Source: a virus
Virus record (IMG/VR): IMGVR_UViG_3300042889_001503
Coordinates: 124,001 to 188,000 of that record
Direction: 5' to 3' (one strand)
DNA length: 64,000 bases
Position 1 is the stretch's first letter. Each line of letters opens with the position of its first letter. Made by a program: the position numbers and the translations under genes. Shown here piece after piece: positions 43,767 to 51,917 of this stretch. Under the pieces are notes generated by a model. It worked only from the letters and a program-made list of their open reading frames with translations, was not told where the DNA came from and searched no databases.

Positions 43767-44525
43767 ATGAGACTAAAAGAAAGTATTGGGACTGATTTGA
43801 AAAGCGCTATGTCAACTGAAATGGGAAAATTGTCTACAATTACTAGTGGTGGTATTGATGCGGCGGTTGCAGCTAACGAATTTAAAAATGAAATCCCGGA
43901 AAATAATAATAAAATAATTAAAAAACCAATGAAAAAGGTTGATATCGGCAAATTAGTGGGTAAGAGTAAACTTAAAACACCAACAGGTAAATTAACAATG
44001 GGACTACCAATAATGGGTGAAGATAGTGAAACATCTGAATCTACCGGTTCAGGTTCCGCAGGAGGGTTTGAGGCTCCATTATTCTCTGAAACTAAACAAG
44101 AGATGCAAGAAAAATGTTGGACAGGTTTTGAACAAAAGGGTATGAAAAAGAAAGGTACACGAATGGTCCCTAATTGTGTAAGAGAAGGTGACGAGGGTGA
44201 TATTAAAAAAGTTGAGGCTACTGAATCAACAGGTTCAGGTTCTTCCGGTTCTTATGAAACTACCGCCGCTTGGGCTAAATCTCAAAGTAAAAAAGATTGG
44301 AGAGGAAAGTCTAAGACACAAATACCCGGAGGAAAGTTTGTTCAAGTTAAAAAGAAATGTCAAAAATTTCCATATTGTAATCAAGGAGATATTAAAGCTC
44401 TAAAAATATTTGAAAATGAAAAGGTTAAGAAAGCTATTCAAAATATTAGTGAGAGACATAATATAAGTGAGAATGTTATTAAAACAATTATCGCTTATGA
44501 GTATGAAAATACCTTTTCAAAGTAA
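43767..44525 (+). CDS. Putative virion-internal protein with an N-terminal LKE leader
   Basis: This 252-residue protein begins MRLKESIGTDLKSAMSTEMG, so the (L/I)-x-E pattern occurs at residue 5. Two copies of an ESTGSGSxG segment (near residues 90-98 and 152-160) are followed by GFEAPLFSE or SYETTAAWA. A basic, Cys-containing stretch (KKKGTRMVPNCV, then KKCQKFPYCNQGDIKALK) and a C-terminal helix (NISERHNISENVIKTIIAYE) complete it. Low-complexity, repeated and cleavable-looking segments suggest a head-internal or scaffold-like role. No catalytic motif is visible. Confidence 0.5.
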   Translation: MRLKESIGTDLKSAMSTEMGKLSTITSGGIDAAVAANEFKNEIPENNNKIIKKPMKKVDIGKLVGKSKLKTPTGKLTMGLPIMGEDSETSESTGSGSAGGFEAPLFSETKQEMQEKCWTGFEQKGMKKKGTRMVPNCVREGDEGDIKKVEATESTGSGSSGSYETTAAWAKSQSKKDWRGKSKTQIPGGKFVQVKKKCQKFPYCNQGDIKALKIFENEKVKKAIQNISERHNISENVIKTIIAYEYENTFSK

Positions 44526-44543
44526 TAAAGTTAAAAACTAATA

Positions 44544-44551
44544 TATTTATA
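44544..44551 (+). promoter_or_regulatory. TATTTATA element before the 438-residue gene
   Basis: ATATATTTATAATAAAAACT lies 13 bases before the ATG at 44565. It shares the ATTTATAA-TAAAAAC core with the elements at 50463, 51893 and 62557. Confidence 0.5.
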
Positions 44552-44564
44552 ATAAAAACTAAAA

Positions 44565-45881
44565 ATGAAAAAATTAAATACAACTTATTTAGATAATTTA
44601 GTGTCTAAAATTTTAAAAGAAACTTTAGAAGAAAAGGCGGACACTCTTGTTTCAAAGATTAAAGGTGACGTTTGCGAATGTGGGGGTCAAATGTATGAAG
44701 GTGAATGTAATGAATGTGGTGGTATGTATGAGGATATGAGTGAAGGAATTTACGATGTTGATAACACATTAGATGATGAGTTTGATTATGTTGGAGAAAG
44801 TGAAGACTTTGTTGGTGATGAAGAAAACACTGACGAAGATAGAGAAAAAACTTGTAGATACCATATTGAAAATTTTGGTAAAGAAGACCCTGTTACTAAA
44901 GAAATGTGTCAAGGTATTAATATTACCGAGGCATTAAAAGGTCGTCAAAGAAAATTGGATAAAAACAAAAACAATAAGATTGATGCTGAAGACTTTGAAA
45001 TGTTAAGAAATAAATCAAAAAATAGTAAAGCCATTAAAAGAATTAACAAAATTTCTACAACACACGGAATGGAAGAACAAGAAACGGAAGAAGGTAATGC
45101 TTTCTCAGGAGCGTTATCTAACGCTAAAAAAAGTGGTAAAGATTCTTTTGAAGTAGATGGTAAAAAATATCCGGTTAAAGAATCGTATAGATTGACTGAA
45201 AATGAAATGGTTGGGTTAATTGAGAAAATTGTGTTAGAACAAAAAAATAAAGAAGTTAAAGACCCTGCGGAAAAAAATAACATTAAAGGTTTTGGAGGTT
45301 CTCCAAGAGGATTAGAGGTTTATAAAAAAGCTCACAATGGTTCCGGAAAGGAAAATGATGATAACATTAAAGCGGTTACCAAAAAAATGAAAGATTATCT
45401 TAAAGATGGTTCTAAAGGTGATTATGAAATGAACCCTAAAATGTTTCCTAAAGGAAATGGTGAAATAGAAAAGATGAAGAAAAAGGCTTATACTATGTCA
45501 GATGCGGGTCAAGAATTTATTGATGATTTTATGAGTCCTGGTATGGAAAATTTAGACTATGACCAAATAGAACCGAATGAAGAACAAATAACTAATAACA
45601 TTGAAGGTTCTTCTAAAACAGGTAATAACTCTGAATGGGGTAATGCTGTTGAAACAGATGTTAACAAAAAGATTAATGCCAAACGTAAAGCTAATAAATT
45701 TGCTAAAGTAAGAAATATGGCTTATCAAAAATCTGCTCAACCTATTAAAGATGCGACAGGTGAGGATAGTGGTAAAGGTATTAACCTTAAATTGGAATCT
45801 ACTGAAAAGAAAACAAAACAAATCAACGAAGAGTTTGACAGAATGAAATCGTTAATTAGTTACGACCGAAAAACACAATAA
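44565..45881 (+). CDS. Putative packaged or scaffold-like protein
   Basis: This 438-residue protein starts with a long leader (KLNTTYLDNLVSKILKE, with LKE at residues 17-19). A CECGGQMYEGECNECGG zinc-like knuckle follows near residues 37-53, then acidic spans. Residues 123-150 include LDKNKNNKIDAEDFEML, which looks like an EF-hand loop. An internal RLTENEMVGLIEKIVLEQ repeats the leader pattern near residue 208. The C-terminus ends QINEEFDRMKSLISYDR. Charged, helical, Lys/Glu-rich composition and (L/I)-x-E sites throughout suggest a head-internal or scaffold protein cut by the prohead protease. A terminator with an 11-base-pair stem follows. Confidence 0.5.
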   Translation: MKKLNTTYLDNLVSKILKETLEEKADTLVSKIKGDVCECGGQMYEGECNECGGMYEDMSEGIYDVDNTLDDEFDYVGESEDFVGDEENTDEDREKTCRYHIENFGKEDPVTKEMCQGINITEALKGRQRKLDKNKNNKIDAEDFEMLRNKSKNSKAIKRINKISTTHGMEEQETEEGNAFSGALSNAKKSGKDSFEVDGKKYPVKESYRLTENEMVGLIEKIVLEQKNKEVKDPAEKNNIKGFGGSPRGLEVYKKAHNGSGKENDDNIKAVTKKMKDYLKDGSKGDYEMNPKMFPKGNGEIEKMKKKAYTMSDAGQEFIDDFMSPGMENLDYDQIEPNEEQITNNIEGSSKTGNNSEWGNAVETDVNKKINAKRKANKFAKVRNMAYQKSAQPIKDATGEDSGKGINLKLESTEKKTKQINEEFDRMKSLISYDRKTQ

Positions 45882-45909
45882 TTTACAAACAAATATTTTA
45901 ACTTATAAT

Positions 45910-45943
45910 TTCTCCATAGACGAACTCTATGGAGAATTTTTTT
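45910..45943 (+). terminator. Terminator overlapping the next start codon
   Basis: TTCTCCATAGA (45910-45920) pairs perfectly with TCTATGGAGAA (45926-45936) around CGAAC, then a run of seven T. The ATG of the following gene (45929-45931) lies inside the right arm. Confidence 0.8.
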
Positions 45944-46393
45944 AACTACATATCAAAACCTTTATTACCGGAAGACGTTGACGTTTGGTTCCGAGGTAAT
46001 AATATAATTTCTGAAAAATTGGAATTATATTCTGATTTCACGCATTCACTCAATAGTCTGATTTTAAATACTTATTTAGGTGAGAATGATGTTAACGAAA
46101 CTAAAATTGTTTTAAGTGAATCTGATGATAAAAATCACTTCGAGTGGTGTTGGAATAAAACCATAGATAATTTTGATAAAGAAAACATTAAATTTAATAA
46201 AAAAGGTGAACACTTTGATTATTTTGAATCTTTTTTTGGGGAGACATTTTACAATCAAAAAGACACTAAAGTAAAATCCTCAATAGGGTTCTTTTTTACG
46301 GACCTATTTAACAATGAAAAACTATTTACTAAATCAGATTTAGATATGATAACAACCATTTATAAATTGTTGGATAAGTATTTAAAACATTAA
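45929..46393 (+). CDS. Protein of unknown function
   Basis: This 154-residue protein begins MENFFNYISKPLLPEDVDVW. No other ATG lies near, so the start codon is in the stem of a terminator hairpin; either it is read through or a less common start is used. A middle with DDKNHFEWCWNKTIDNFDKE and a C-terminal helical end (DLDMITTIYKLLDKYLK) are visible. It looks like a small conserved phage protein, but I do not recognise it. An imperfect inverted repeat (ATAGTA-TT-TACTAT) lies in the gap after it (46400-46420). Confidence 0.5.
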   Translation: MENFFNYISKPLLPEDVDVWFRGNNIISEKLELYSDFTHSLNSLILNTYLGENDVNETKIVLSESDDKNHFEWCWNKTIDNFDKENIKFNKKGEHFDYFESFFGETFYNQKDTKVKSSIGFFFTDLFNNEKLFTKSDLDMITTIYKLLDKYLKH

Positions 46394-46472
46394 AAAGGGT
46401 GATAGTATTTACTATAGGGTAAAAAAAATTACTTTTACTATTATAAAAAATAAATAAATTAAAATTATTCAG

Positions 46473-46649
46473 ATGGAAACGTTAGAACAAATTAAGTCAT
46501 TGGTAGAAGAACTATCAGTAGACACAACAAAATTTTTCGGTGGTAATAATAGCGCCGGAACAAGAGCTAGAAAATCAGCACAAGATTTAAAAAAATTATT
46601 AGATGGTCTAAGAAAAGAGATTTTATCTGAAAGAAAAGGGGGAGAATAA
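46473..46649 (+). CDS. Bacteroidetes-type histone H1-like (Hc1-like) protein
   Basis: This 58-residue frame (ATG at 46473, TAA at 46647-46649) encodes a helical protein with FFGGNNSAGTRARKSAQDLK near residues 21-40 and a basic end (RKEILSERKGGE). The pattern G-N-x-x-A-G-T-R-x-R-K-x-x-x-x-x-K-x-L is the hallmark of the small histone H1 proteins of Bacteroidetes, which bind and compact DNA. It could compact phage DNA or reshape the host nucleoid. The gene overlaps the next start by one base. The family match is by eye, but the GTRARK core is specific. Confidence 0.75.
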   Translation: METLEQIKSLVEELSVDTTKFFGGNNSAGTRARKSAQDLKKLLDGLRKEILSERKGGE

Positions 46650-46837
46650 TGACGGATATTAATACAATTTATTTATTTGTATTTATCTTTTCAACGTTAA
46701 CTGTTGTTAAGACAGTTGGTAGAATAATGAGTTCCCTATTTTCAAACCCACCAAAACCAATTGTATGGGGGAAATGGGAACTTATCTTTCTTGGATTGGC
46801 AATTACATATTGCTTAACATATATTATAAAAAATTAA
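46649..46837 (+). CDS. Small membrane protein with two helices
   Basis: This 62-residue protein has two hydrophobic segments (residues 5-23, TIYLFVFIFSTLTVVKTVG, and about 40-60, WELIFLGLAITYCLTYII) joined by a basic loop (RIMSSLFSNPPKPIVWGKW). The hairpin layout resembles a small holin or other membrane protein, but no role is certain. It begins in the stop codon of the histone-like gene. Confidence 0.5.
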   Translation: MTDINTIYLFVFIFSTLTVVKTVGRIMSSLFSNPPKPIVWGKWELIFLGLAITYCLTYIIKN

Positions 46838-46839
46838 TT

Positions 46840-47274
46840 ATGAGTTTATATAAAGAATTTTCATCTCTATTACCTTATTTACAGTCTGTTAGAAAATTAG
46901 AAAACTATTTAAGTTTTGACGTTAGTTTCCCAACATCTTGGAAGTTACCTAAAAAATATGTAGATGAAGAAAAGGTAATGGAACAAACTAGTAAAATTGA
47001 AGAACATCGATTTTTTTCATTTGTTTCGGAAATATCTGAAGAAAATGTGGGGATTATTTCTAGTAATTTAAAAAGTATTATACAATACAATCTTGAGTTA
47101 GAAGAAAAAGATAGGTTATTCCAAAATAAAGTTAACGAATTAAAGTCAATATTTGAGAGACAAAATTTAACAAATTTAAAAGATTTAAGTTTTGAGATGA
47201 GACCAAAGACAAAAAAAATAAAATTAGACGATGGGGAAGAAAGCGTTAAAGGAATTGGAGTTACTGAATCGTGA
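46840..47274 (+). CDS. Soluble protein of unknown function
   Basis: I choose the ATG at 46840 (144 residues, MSLYKEFSSLLPYLQSVRKL), which starts two bases after the previous stop; upstream ATG codons in the same frame lie inside the membrane gene. It is helical, with long charged segments (EEKDRLFQNKVNELKSIFER). No family was recognised. The end overlaps the next small gene by 44 bases. Confidence 0.5.
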   Translation: MSLYKEFSSLLPYLQSVRKLENYLSFDVSFPTSWKLPKKYVDEEKVMEQTSKIEEHRFFSFVSEISEENVGIISSNLKSIIQYNLELEEKDRLFQNKVNELKSIFERQNLTNLKDLSFEMRPKTKKIKLDDGEESVKGIGVTES

Positions 47275-47425
47275 TATAATTAAAAATGACCTTATCTTAA
47301 AACGAGATAAGGAAATTTTAATTGATAAAATTAAACAAATTCGTAAAGAAGATGTTGTACCAAAACAACCTGAACCACCTAAAAAATTAACATTATGGCA
47401 GAGAATAAAAGTATTGATGGGATAA
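47231..47425 (+). CDS. Small basic helical protein
   Basis: This 64-residue protein (GKKALKELELLNRDIIKNDL, then a PKQPEPPKKLTLW linker and RIKVLMG) overlaps both neighbours, by 44 and 31 bases. The Pro-rich joint between a charged helix and a short amphipathic end is unusual. Overlap in different frames on both sides is compatible with coupled translation, yet the gene could also be spurious. Confidence 0.4.
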   Translation: MGKKALKELELLNRDIIKNDLILKRDKEILIDKIKQIRKEDVVPKQPEPPKKLTLWQRIKVLMG

Positions 47426-47646
47426 TTGAAAAGTTGGCGCTTGTTGCAGATGGATTACAAACATTATTTCCGGATGGGACTATGGCGATTGCGATGGAAC
47501 TTAACTACGATGATTATAAGAAAGTTCAAAAAAACTTTAGAGATGTTGATAGAGATTTCAAACAATTTAAGATTGATATGTCCGGTGTTGAATTTATGTT
47601 TTTATTGAAGGATGGGTCGTTGTCTGACGCTGTAAGTAATTCTTAG
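47395..47646 (+). CDS. Small protein of unknown function
   Basis: This 83-residue protein starts ENKSIDGIIEKLALVADGLQ and has a mixed alpha/beta body (AIAMELNYDDYKKVQKNFRD, then GVEFMFLLKDGS). Its end overlaps the opposing minus-strand gene by 53 bases, so both reading frames use the same DNA at their 3' ends. The sequence looks like a real folded domain. Function unknown. Confidence 0.5.
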   Translation: MAENKSIDGIIEKLALVADGLQTLFPDGTMAIAMELNYDDYKKVQKNFRDVDRDFKQFKIDMSGVEFMFLLKDGSLSDAVSNS

Positions 47647-48238
47647 AAAACCCATTCTCAATTAATAAATTGTATAAGTATTTTCTTTGAGCGTTAGAAT
47701 AATCTTTAACAAACATAGTGTCATATCTTTTTTGTTCTATAAAGAATTCAGATATCACATCAATAAATCTACTTGAGTCGTAATCATTCTTCAATGTAAA
47801 TAAATTAAATTTATCGTCATTTTGAACAATAATTTTATTATTTAATTTTGATACTAATTTAAGTCCCGGTGGGTCCAAATATAATTTAATAAACTCTTTT
47901 GAGTTTATTTTTTTATTTAAAGTAGTGTCTAAAATATTTTCTTCAGTATGGTATGTGGTGATTTTTTTAATTGAAAAATCTTCATCATCTAAATTCACTT
48001 TTACATTTCTTCCTAACTCATCTTTTAAAAATACAGGTAGAAAAGTTCCCGATACCTTTTCGAGGATGGCAATTTCATAATTAAAAGAAAATCCATTTTC
48101 ATATTGTTTGTTAAACAATACGTTGTTACTATTATCCAATAAAGATTCGTAGAAGTTATTTGCTCTATTTGAGGTCTTAAACTTCTTGATTATTTTCTTT
48201 TTTACTTTATTTTTAAATAGAACAATTAAATAATTCAT
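47594..48238 (-). CDS. Protein of unknown function (minus strand)
   Basis: This 214-residue protein has a basic N-terminus (KNKVKKKIIKKFKTSNRANN) and an alpha/beta body (FNYEIAILEKVSGTFLPVFL, then LYLDPPGLKLVSKLN). C-terminal segments include FFIEQKRYDTMFVKDYSNAQ. A TATTTATT sequence directly adjoins its ATG. It converges with and overlaps the 83-residue gene by 53 bases, and it diverges from dnaJ with 38 bases between starts. I do not recognise a family. Confidence 0.55.
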   Translation of the reverse strand: MNYLIVLFKNKVKKKIIKKFKTSNRANNFYESLLDNSNNVLFNKQYENGFSFNYEIAILEKVSGTFLPVFLKDELGRNVKVNLDDEDFSIKKITTYHTEENILDTTLNKKINSKEFIKLYLDPPGLKLVSKLNNKIIVQNDDKFNLFTLKNDYDSSRFIDVISEFFIEQKRYDTMFVKDYSNAQRKYLYNLLIENGFSKNYLQRQTTTHPSIKT

Positions 48239-48276
48239 AATAAATAATTTAACTTTAAATATAGTAGAAGTAAAGA

Positions 48277-49197
48277 ATGGAAGATTTTTATCAAATATTA
48301 GGTGTTAACCAAAATGCCACACAGGACGAAATAAAGAAGGCTTATAGGAAGTTAGCTGTAGAACATCACCCGGATAAAGGTGGTGATGAAAATAAGTTTA
48401 AAAAGATTTCAGAGGCGTATGATACGATAGGCGACGAAAATAAACGAAGTCAATACGATAACCAAAAAAGAAACCCCTTTGCTAATATGGGTGGTGGTGG
48501 TGGAGGAGGATTTAATCCGTTTGAGGAGATGTTTAACCAAATGCACACTCAAAGAAAACGTGCTGTCCCGGATAAGATAATTGAGGTGGTTGTTAATGCT
48601 GTTGAATCTTTCTTGGGAGGTGAAAAAAACATTACATATGAGCGAAACCATAATTGTGGTGGGTGTAATGGAACAGGTGGTGAAAAAATAACTTGTTCTA
48701 CTTGTAATGGACAAGGAATGATTACTCAACAAATTGGAACCGGATTATTTACACAAATAATTAGAACACATTGTGGTAGTTGTAGTGGTAGAGGTTTTAC
48801 ATATAGAACAACTTGTGGTACTTGTCACGGAACCACAACAACATCCTCAAAGGAAACCATATCAATTAAATTACCACACGGAATTGATGAGGGTCAATTT
48901 TTAAGAGTTCAAGGTAAAGGAGATTTTAGAGATGGGATGTACGGTAATTTAGTAATTAAAGTTAACATTATCCCGGAAAATAATTTTGAAAAATCAATGG
49001 AGGATTTAATCTATAATGCTTATTTTGATTTAAATACTATTAAATTAGGTAGTGTTAAAGTTCCCCATCCTTTAGGGGACATTTCAATTAAACTACCACA
49101 GGAGTTTGACACGTCAAAACCATTACGAGTTAAAGGTAAAGGATATCACGGTAGAGGTGATTTATATATAAAACTATTTGTTAAGTTTAAAAGATAA
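48277..49197 (+). CDS. dnaJ: DnaJ-type co-chaperone
   Basis: This 306-residue protein has all DnaJ parts. The J domain is residues 1-66 with HPD at 31-33 (YRKLAVEHHPDKGGD), and a short Gly/Phe region follows near 69-82. The zinc domain has four CxxCxGxG-type motifs (Cys127/130, 140/143, 166/169, 180/183). Two C-terminal substrate-binding domains end in VKGKGYHGRGDLYIKL. It is shorter than bacterial DnaJ (about 370) mainly through a short G/F region and C-terminus. It would recruit host DnaK (none is visible here) for folding of phage proteins or for replication. A two-way terminator follows. Confidence 0.9.
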   Translation: MEDFYQILGVNQNATQDEIKKAYRKLAVEHHPDKGGDENKFKKISEAYDTIGDENKRSQYDNQKRNPFANMGGGGGGGFNPFEEMFNQMHTQRKRAVPDKIIEVVVNAVESFLGGEKNITYERNHNCGGCNGTGGEKITCSTCNGQGMITQQIGTGLFTQIIRTHCGSCSGRGFTYRTTCGTCHGTTTTSSKETISIKLPHGIDEGQFLRVQGKGDFRDGMYGNLVIKVNIIPENNFEKSMEDLIYNAYFDLNTIKLGSVKVPHPLGDISIKLPQEFDTSKPLRVKGKGYHGRGDLYIKLFVKFKR

Positions 49198-49219
49198 CCC
49201 CTATAAAGGGGTTTTTTTA
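49196..49219. terminator. Bidirectional terminator after dnaJ
   Basis: AACCCC-TATAAA-GGGGTT followed by a T run. It starts in the dnaJ stop codon and touches the stop of the minus-strand gene at 49217. Confidence 0.8.
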
Positions 49220-49432
49220 TGGGATATATTGAAGTAATTCTTGGATTATTTTTATTGTTCCGTATATCGCGGAGAACAATATGTAAAATGATGCTGATAA
49301 CATAATCCACTGCCCTTTAGTTAAACCTCTTTGTTTACAGGTTTTACATTCCTCTTCAGGTTGTTCAGGTTGTTCAGGTGTAACATCTATGATGTCTCTT
49401 TCTTCAATAATTTGTCCTTCAACTGTTTCCAT
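49217..49432 (-). CDS. Small tail-anchored membrane protein
   Basis: This 71-residue protein has an acidic, Pro/Glu-rich N-terminal part (EGQIIEERDIIDVTPEQPEQ), a CKTCKQRG pair near residue 33 and a C-terminal membrane helix (IMLSASFYILFSAIYGTIKI). An exposed acidic tail on a membrane anchor suggests a protein-protein contact role. Upstream is only an AT-rich gap of about 100 bases shared with the methyltransferase gene. Function unknown. Confidence 0.5.
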   Translation of the reverse strand: METVEGQIIEERDIIDVTPEQPEQPEEECKTCKQRGLTKGQWIMLSASFYILFSAIYGTIKIIQELLQYIP

Positions 49433-49531
49433 AGTAATAATATTAATTTAAAACAAATATAGTAAAAATTTTTTAAAAGAGAAACTTGCTTTTTCACTTT
49501 TTATTTCTTATACTTTAAAAAAAGAAAAATT

Positions 49532-50380
49532 ATGGCATTATCATACATCGGGGGTAAATCAAAGATAGGTAAATGGATTGTTCCGTTTATACCTCAAGAC
49601 ATTGAAACATACGTGGAACCATTTTCAGGTATGTTTTGGGTATTCTTTAATATGGACTTATCCAAATACCCAAATCTAAAAGAAGTTGTCTACAATGACT
49701 TCAATCCACTTAACTACAATTTATTTCAGTGTCTTCAGAATCCTGAGAGATTATTGGAAGTTGTTAACTCAATTCCTTGTCAACAAAGAAATGAGTTTCC
49801 GACACCGGACATCTATAAAGAACAATTTATCAGGTTTCAGGCTGAAATATTTGAAACCAATTTCAGCGTACAGGCTTACGATTATGTAGTTGCGGCTAAA
49901 TACGCTTATGTGTTGGCTCAGGTATTCTCGGGCTCTAAACCTGAAACAAGTTCGTTTATTGACTTGAAAGGGAAATACAAATCAAAGTATCTAACATTCA
50001 GAGATAAGTTATCTAAACCTGATTGGGTGGAACATTTCTTAAAAATTACTAAGGTTGAGAATATGGACTTTGAAGAGGTTATTCAAAAGTATGATAACCC
50101 ATCTACATATGTTTATGCTGACCCACCATATTGGAAAACAGAGAACTATTATAACAACCACGACTTTGATAGTGCTGACCACGAGAGACTTGCAGATTGT
50201 TTAAAAGGTATTCAAGGGAAGTTCTCTTTATCTTACTATGATTTTCCTCAGTTACATACTTGGTTCCCTCAGACTCAATATGTGTGGGAAAAGAAAGAAT
50301 TTGCTAAGGCGGCTGCGGCTAAGAAAGGTAAGACTCAAAATATGGGGGAAGAACTTCTTATTATGAATTACCGAAAATAG
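49532..50380 (+). CDS. DNA adenine methyltransferase (D12 class)
   Basis: This 282-residue protein has the D12/Dam layout. YIGGKSKIGKWIVPFIP at the N-terminus forms part of the cofactor site, and VEPFSGMFWVFFNMD stands for the FxGxG motif. VVYNDFNPLNYNLF supplies the acidic ligand, and TYVYADPPYWKTENYY is the catalytic DPPY motif. It methylates N6 of adenine in a short target. No restriction endonuclease lies next to it, so it is likely an orphan methylase that protects phage DNA or regulates it. A weak TTG-N20-TATACTTT promoter (49487-49517) is possible. A host-type promoter starts right after its stop. Confidence 0.85.
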   Translation: MALSYIGGKSKIGKWIVPFIPQDIETYVEPFSGMFWVFFNMDLSKYPNLKEVVYNDFNPLNYNLFQCLQNPERLLEVVNSIPCQQRNEFPTPDIYKEQFIRFQAEIFETNFSVQAYDYVVAAKYAYVLAQVFSGSKPETSSFIDLKGKYKSKYLTFRDKLSKPDWVEHFLKITKVENMDFEEVIQKYDNPSTYVYADPPYWKTENYYNNHDFDSADHERLADCLKGIQGKFSLSYYDFPQLHTWFPQTQYVWEKKEFAKAAAAKKGKTQNMGEELLIMNYRK

Positions 50381-50411
50381 TTTGGATAATTAAAAATATG
50401 TCTTATCTTTG
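50381..50411 (+). promoter_or_regulatory. Bacteroidetes-type promoter upstream of the LRR pair
   Basis: TTTG (50381-50384), 19 bases, TATCTTTG (50404-50411). It gives a leader of about 70 bases before the gene at 50485, inside which a TATTTATA element lies. Confidence 0.7.
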
Positions 50412-50462
50412 TCCCGTTGAATAAAGAAAATAACGTTTGTTAGATTATTTACAAAAAACAAA

Positions 50463-50470
50463 TATTTATA
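50463..50470 (+). promoter_or_regulatory. TATTTATA element before the first LRR gene
   Basis: AATATTTATAATAAAAACAA then TTAA-ATG; gap of 14 bases. Together with the host-type promoter upstream this gives two possible starts of transcription. Confidence 0.5.
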
Positions 50471-50484
50471 ATAAAAACAATTAA

Positions 50485-51882
50485 ATGAAGATTATCCAAG
50501 TACTTTCAAATTTAATAACTGAAGACGCTCGTTTTCAGGTATTTTATAATAAATATATACTACCTAGTGGTGATAGAAAAAAAGGATTACTTCCTTTTGA
50601 AATTGTTAAGCAAATAGTTTTTGCTGACCCAACAACAAGAGTTCCGGTTAACTATGACAAAAATGGTGCGTCCGTTGAAGATATGTTAAGTAATCAAATT
50701 AAGGTTGGGAAATATAGTCAATGGATGTTAAATATGTTTATTAAACCACATTTAACTAATGACAATAATGATGTTATAGAAGTTAATACTGACGAATATA
50801 AATCAAAGGCAAATCAATATAGAAAACTTTTTTTAGAAGATTTACATTACTTTACTGAATTACTAACAAAATTTGAAAGATTCAAAGGTAGTTTAGTAGA
50901 TGCGTCTAAGAAAGATATTAATAATGTTAAATCTATTAACGAATTATCTCAATTACAAGTTGAGTATGGTGATACAACAGTTGATTTGGCTGTGTATCGT
51001 GGTAAAAAAGTTAAAAACGAAAAAGGTGCTGACGTTAAAACAAACTTTAATTTTCCCGGTGCGGAAATATTAAAGGTTGGTTCAGAATATACCTTGATTA
51101 GAATTTCTGATAAAGGTGACTTAGGTTCTAAGGCGGCTTCTTATTTTGGAGGTTACGAAGGAGGATTAGCAAGAGGTGAGTCTAATTGGTGTACGGCAGC
51201 AACAGGTTCTGACCACTCACATAGATATAGACAAAAAGGTCCATTATATATTATTATGGCTAATGACGATAAAGGTAAAGTAGGTGAGGTAACAGGATTA
51301 CCTACAGAAAGATATCAACTTCACTTTCCAGCACCGAGTCAATTTAAATCTCGTGACCAATATTCTGCTGAGGGTAATGTCCCAATTGTTGAATTTTTAA
51401 ATGGTAAATGGAGTGAATTTAAAGAAATATTGAAACCTGAATTTGCTAAAGGGTTTGTTACACCAAATAGTGAAAACGTTAACATTAGATATCCATCTGA
51501 TGAAACAGGTAGATTTGTTGCGTTATATGGGTTTGAAGAATTATTTGAGGCGTTACCGGACACGATTAAAAAATTAAATATTGTTAACACTTCAAATGAA
51601 AACATTAGTGTAGCACTTCCTAAGTCAATTGTTAGGTTTAAATCGTTAGTGGCGGTGATGTTTCAGAATATGATTAGTTCAATTCCTGATAACATCTGTG
51701 AGTTGAAGAACTTGACGTTATTGGCTTTCCCTGATAATAAAGAATTAAAATCAGTTCCGGATTGTATACTGTCATTAAAAAACTTTACATTTTTAAATGT
51801 AAACGGATGTCCTAATGTTCAAGTACCAAAAGAATTGGAAAAATATAATGAAGGTAATGGTTATTACCATATGGAAGAATAG
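50485..51882 (+). CDS. LRR protein with a WCTA domain, first of a tandem pair
   Basis: This 465-residue protein opens with a leader MKIIQVLSNLITE (I-T-E ending at residue 13). A helical N-terminal domain to about residue 185 follows. The middle domain contains SKAASYFGGYEGG, then SNWCTAATGS with Trp235 and Cys236, then KGPLYIIMAND and YQLHFPAPSQF. This pattern is found in unstudied phage proteins. Residues about 358-455 are leucine-rich repeats (LPDTIKKLNIVN, IPDNICELKNLTLLA, VPDCILSLKNFTFLN). The next gene is a close paralogue (51918). I infer a packaged protein that may bind a host protein through the LRR region; there is no proof of this. Confidence 0.6.
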   Translation: MKIIQVLSNLITEDARFQVFYNKYILPSGDRKKGLLPFEIVKQIVFADPTTRVPVNYDKNGASVEDMLSNQIKVGKYSQWMLNMFIKPHLTNDNNDVIEVNTDEYKSKANQYRKLFLEDLHYFTELLTKFERFKGSLVDASKKDINNVKSINELSQLQVEYGDTTVDLAVYRGKKVKNEKGADVKTNFNFPGAEILKVGSEYTLIRISDKGDLGSKAASYFGGYEGGLARGESNWCTAATGSDHSHRYRQKGPLYIIMANDDKGKVGEVTGLPTERYQLHFPAPSQFKSRDQYSAEGNVPIVEFLNGKWSEFKEILKPEFAKGFVTPNSENVNIRYPSDETGRFVALYGFEELFEALPDTIKKLNIVNTSNENISVALPKSIVRFKSLVAVMFQNMISSIPDNICELKNLTLLAFPDNKELKSVPDCILSLKNFTFLNVNGCPNVQVPKELEKYNEGNGYYHMEE

Positions 51883-51892
51883 ATAAAGAAAA

Positions 51893-51900
51893 TATTTATA
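51893..51900 (+). promoter_or_regulatory. TATTTATA element before the second LRR gene
   Basis: AATATTTATAACAAAAAAAC lies 17 bases before the ATG at 51918. It is homologous to the leader of the first copy, so the duplication included the control region. Confidence 0.5.
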
Positions 51901-51917
51901 ACAAAAAAACAATTAAA

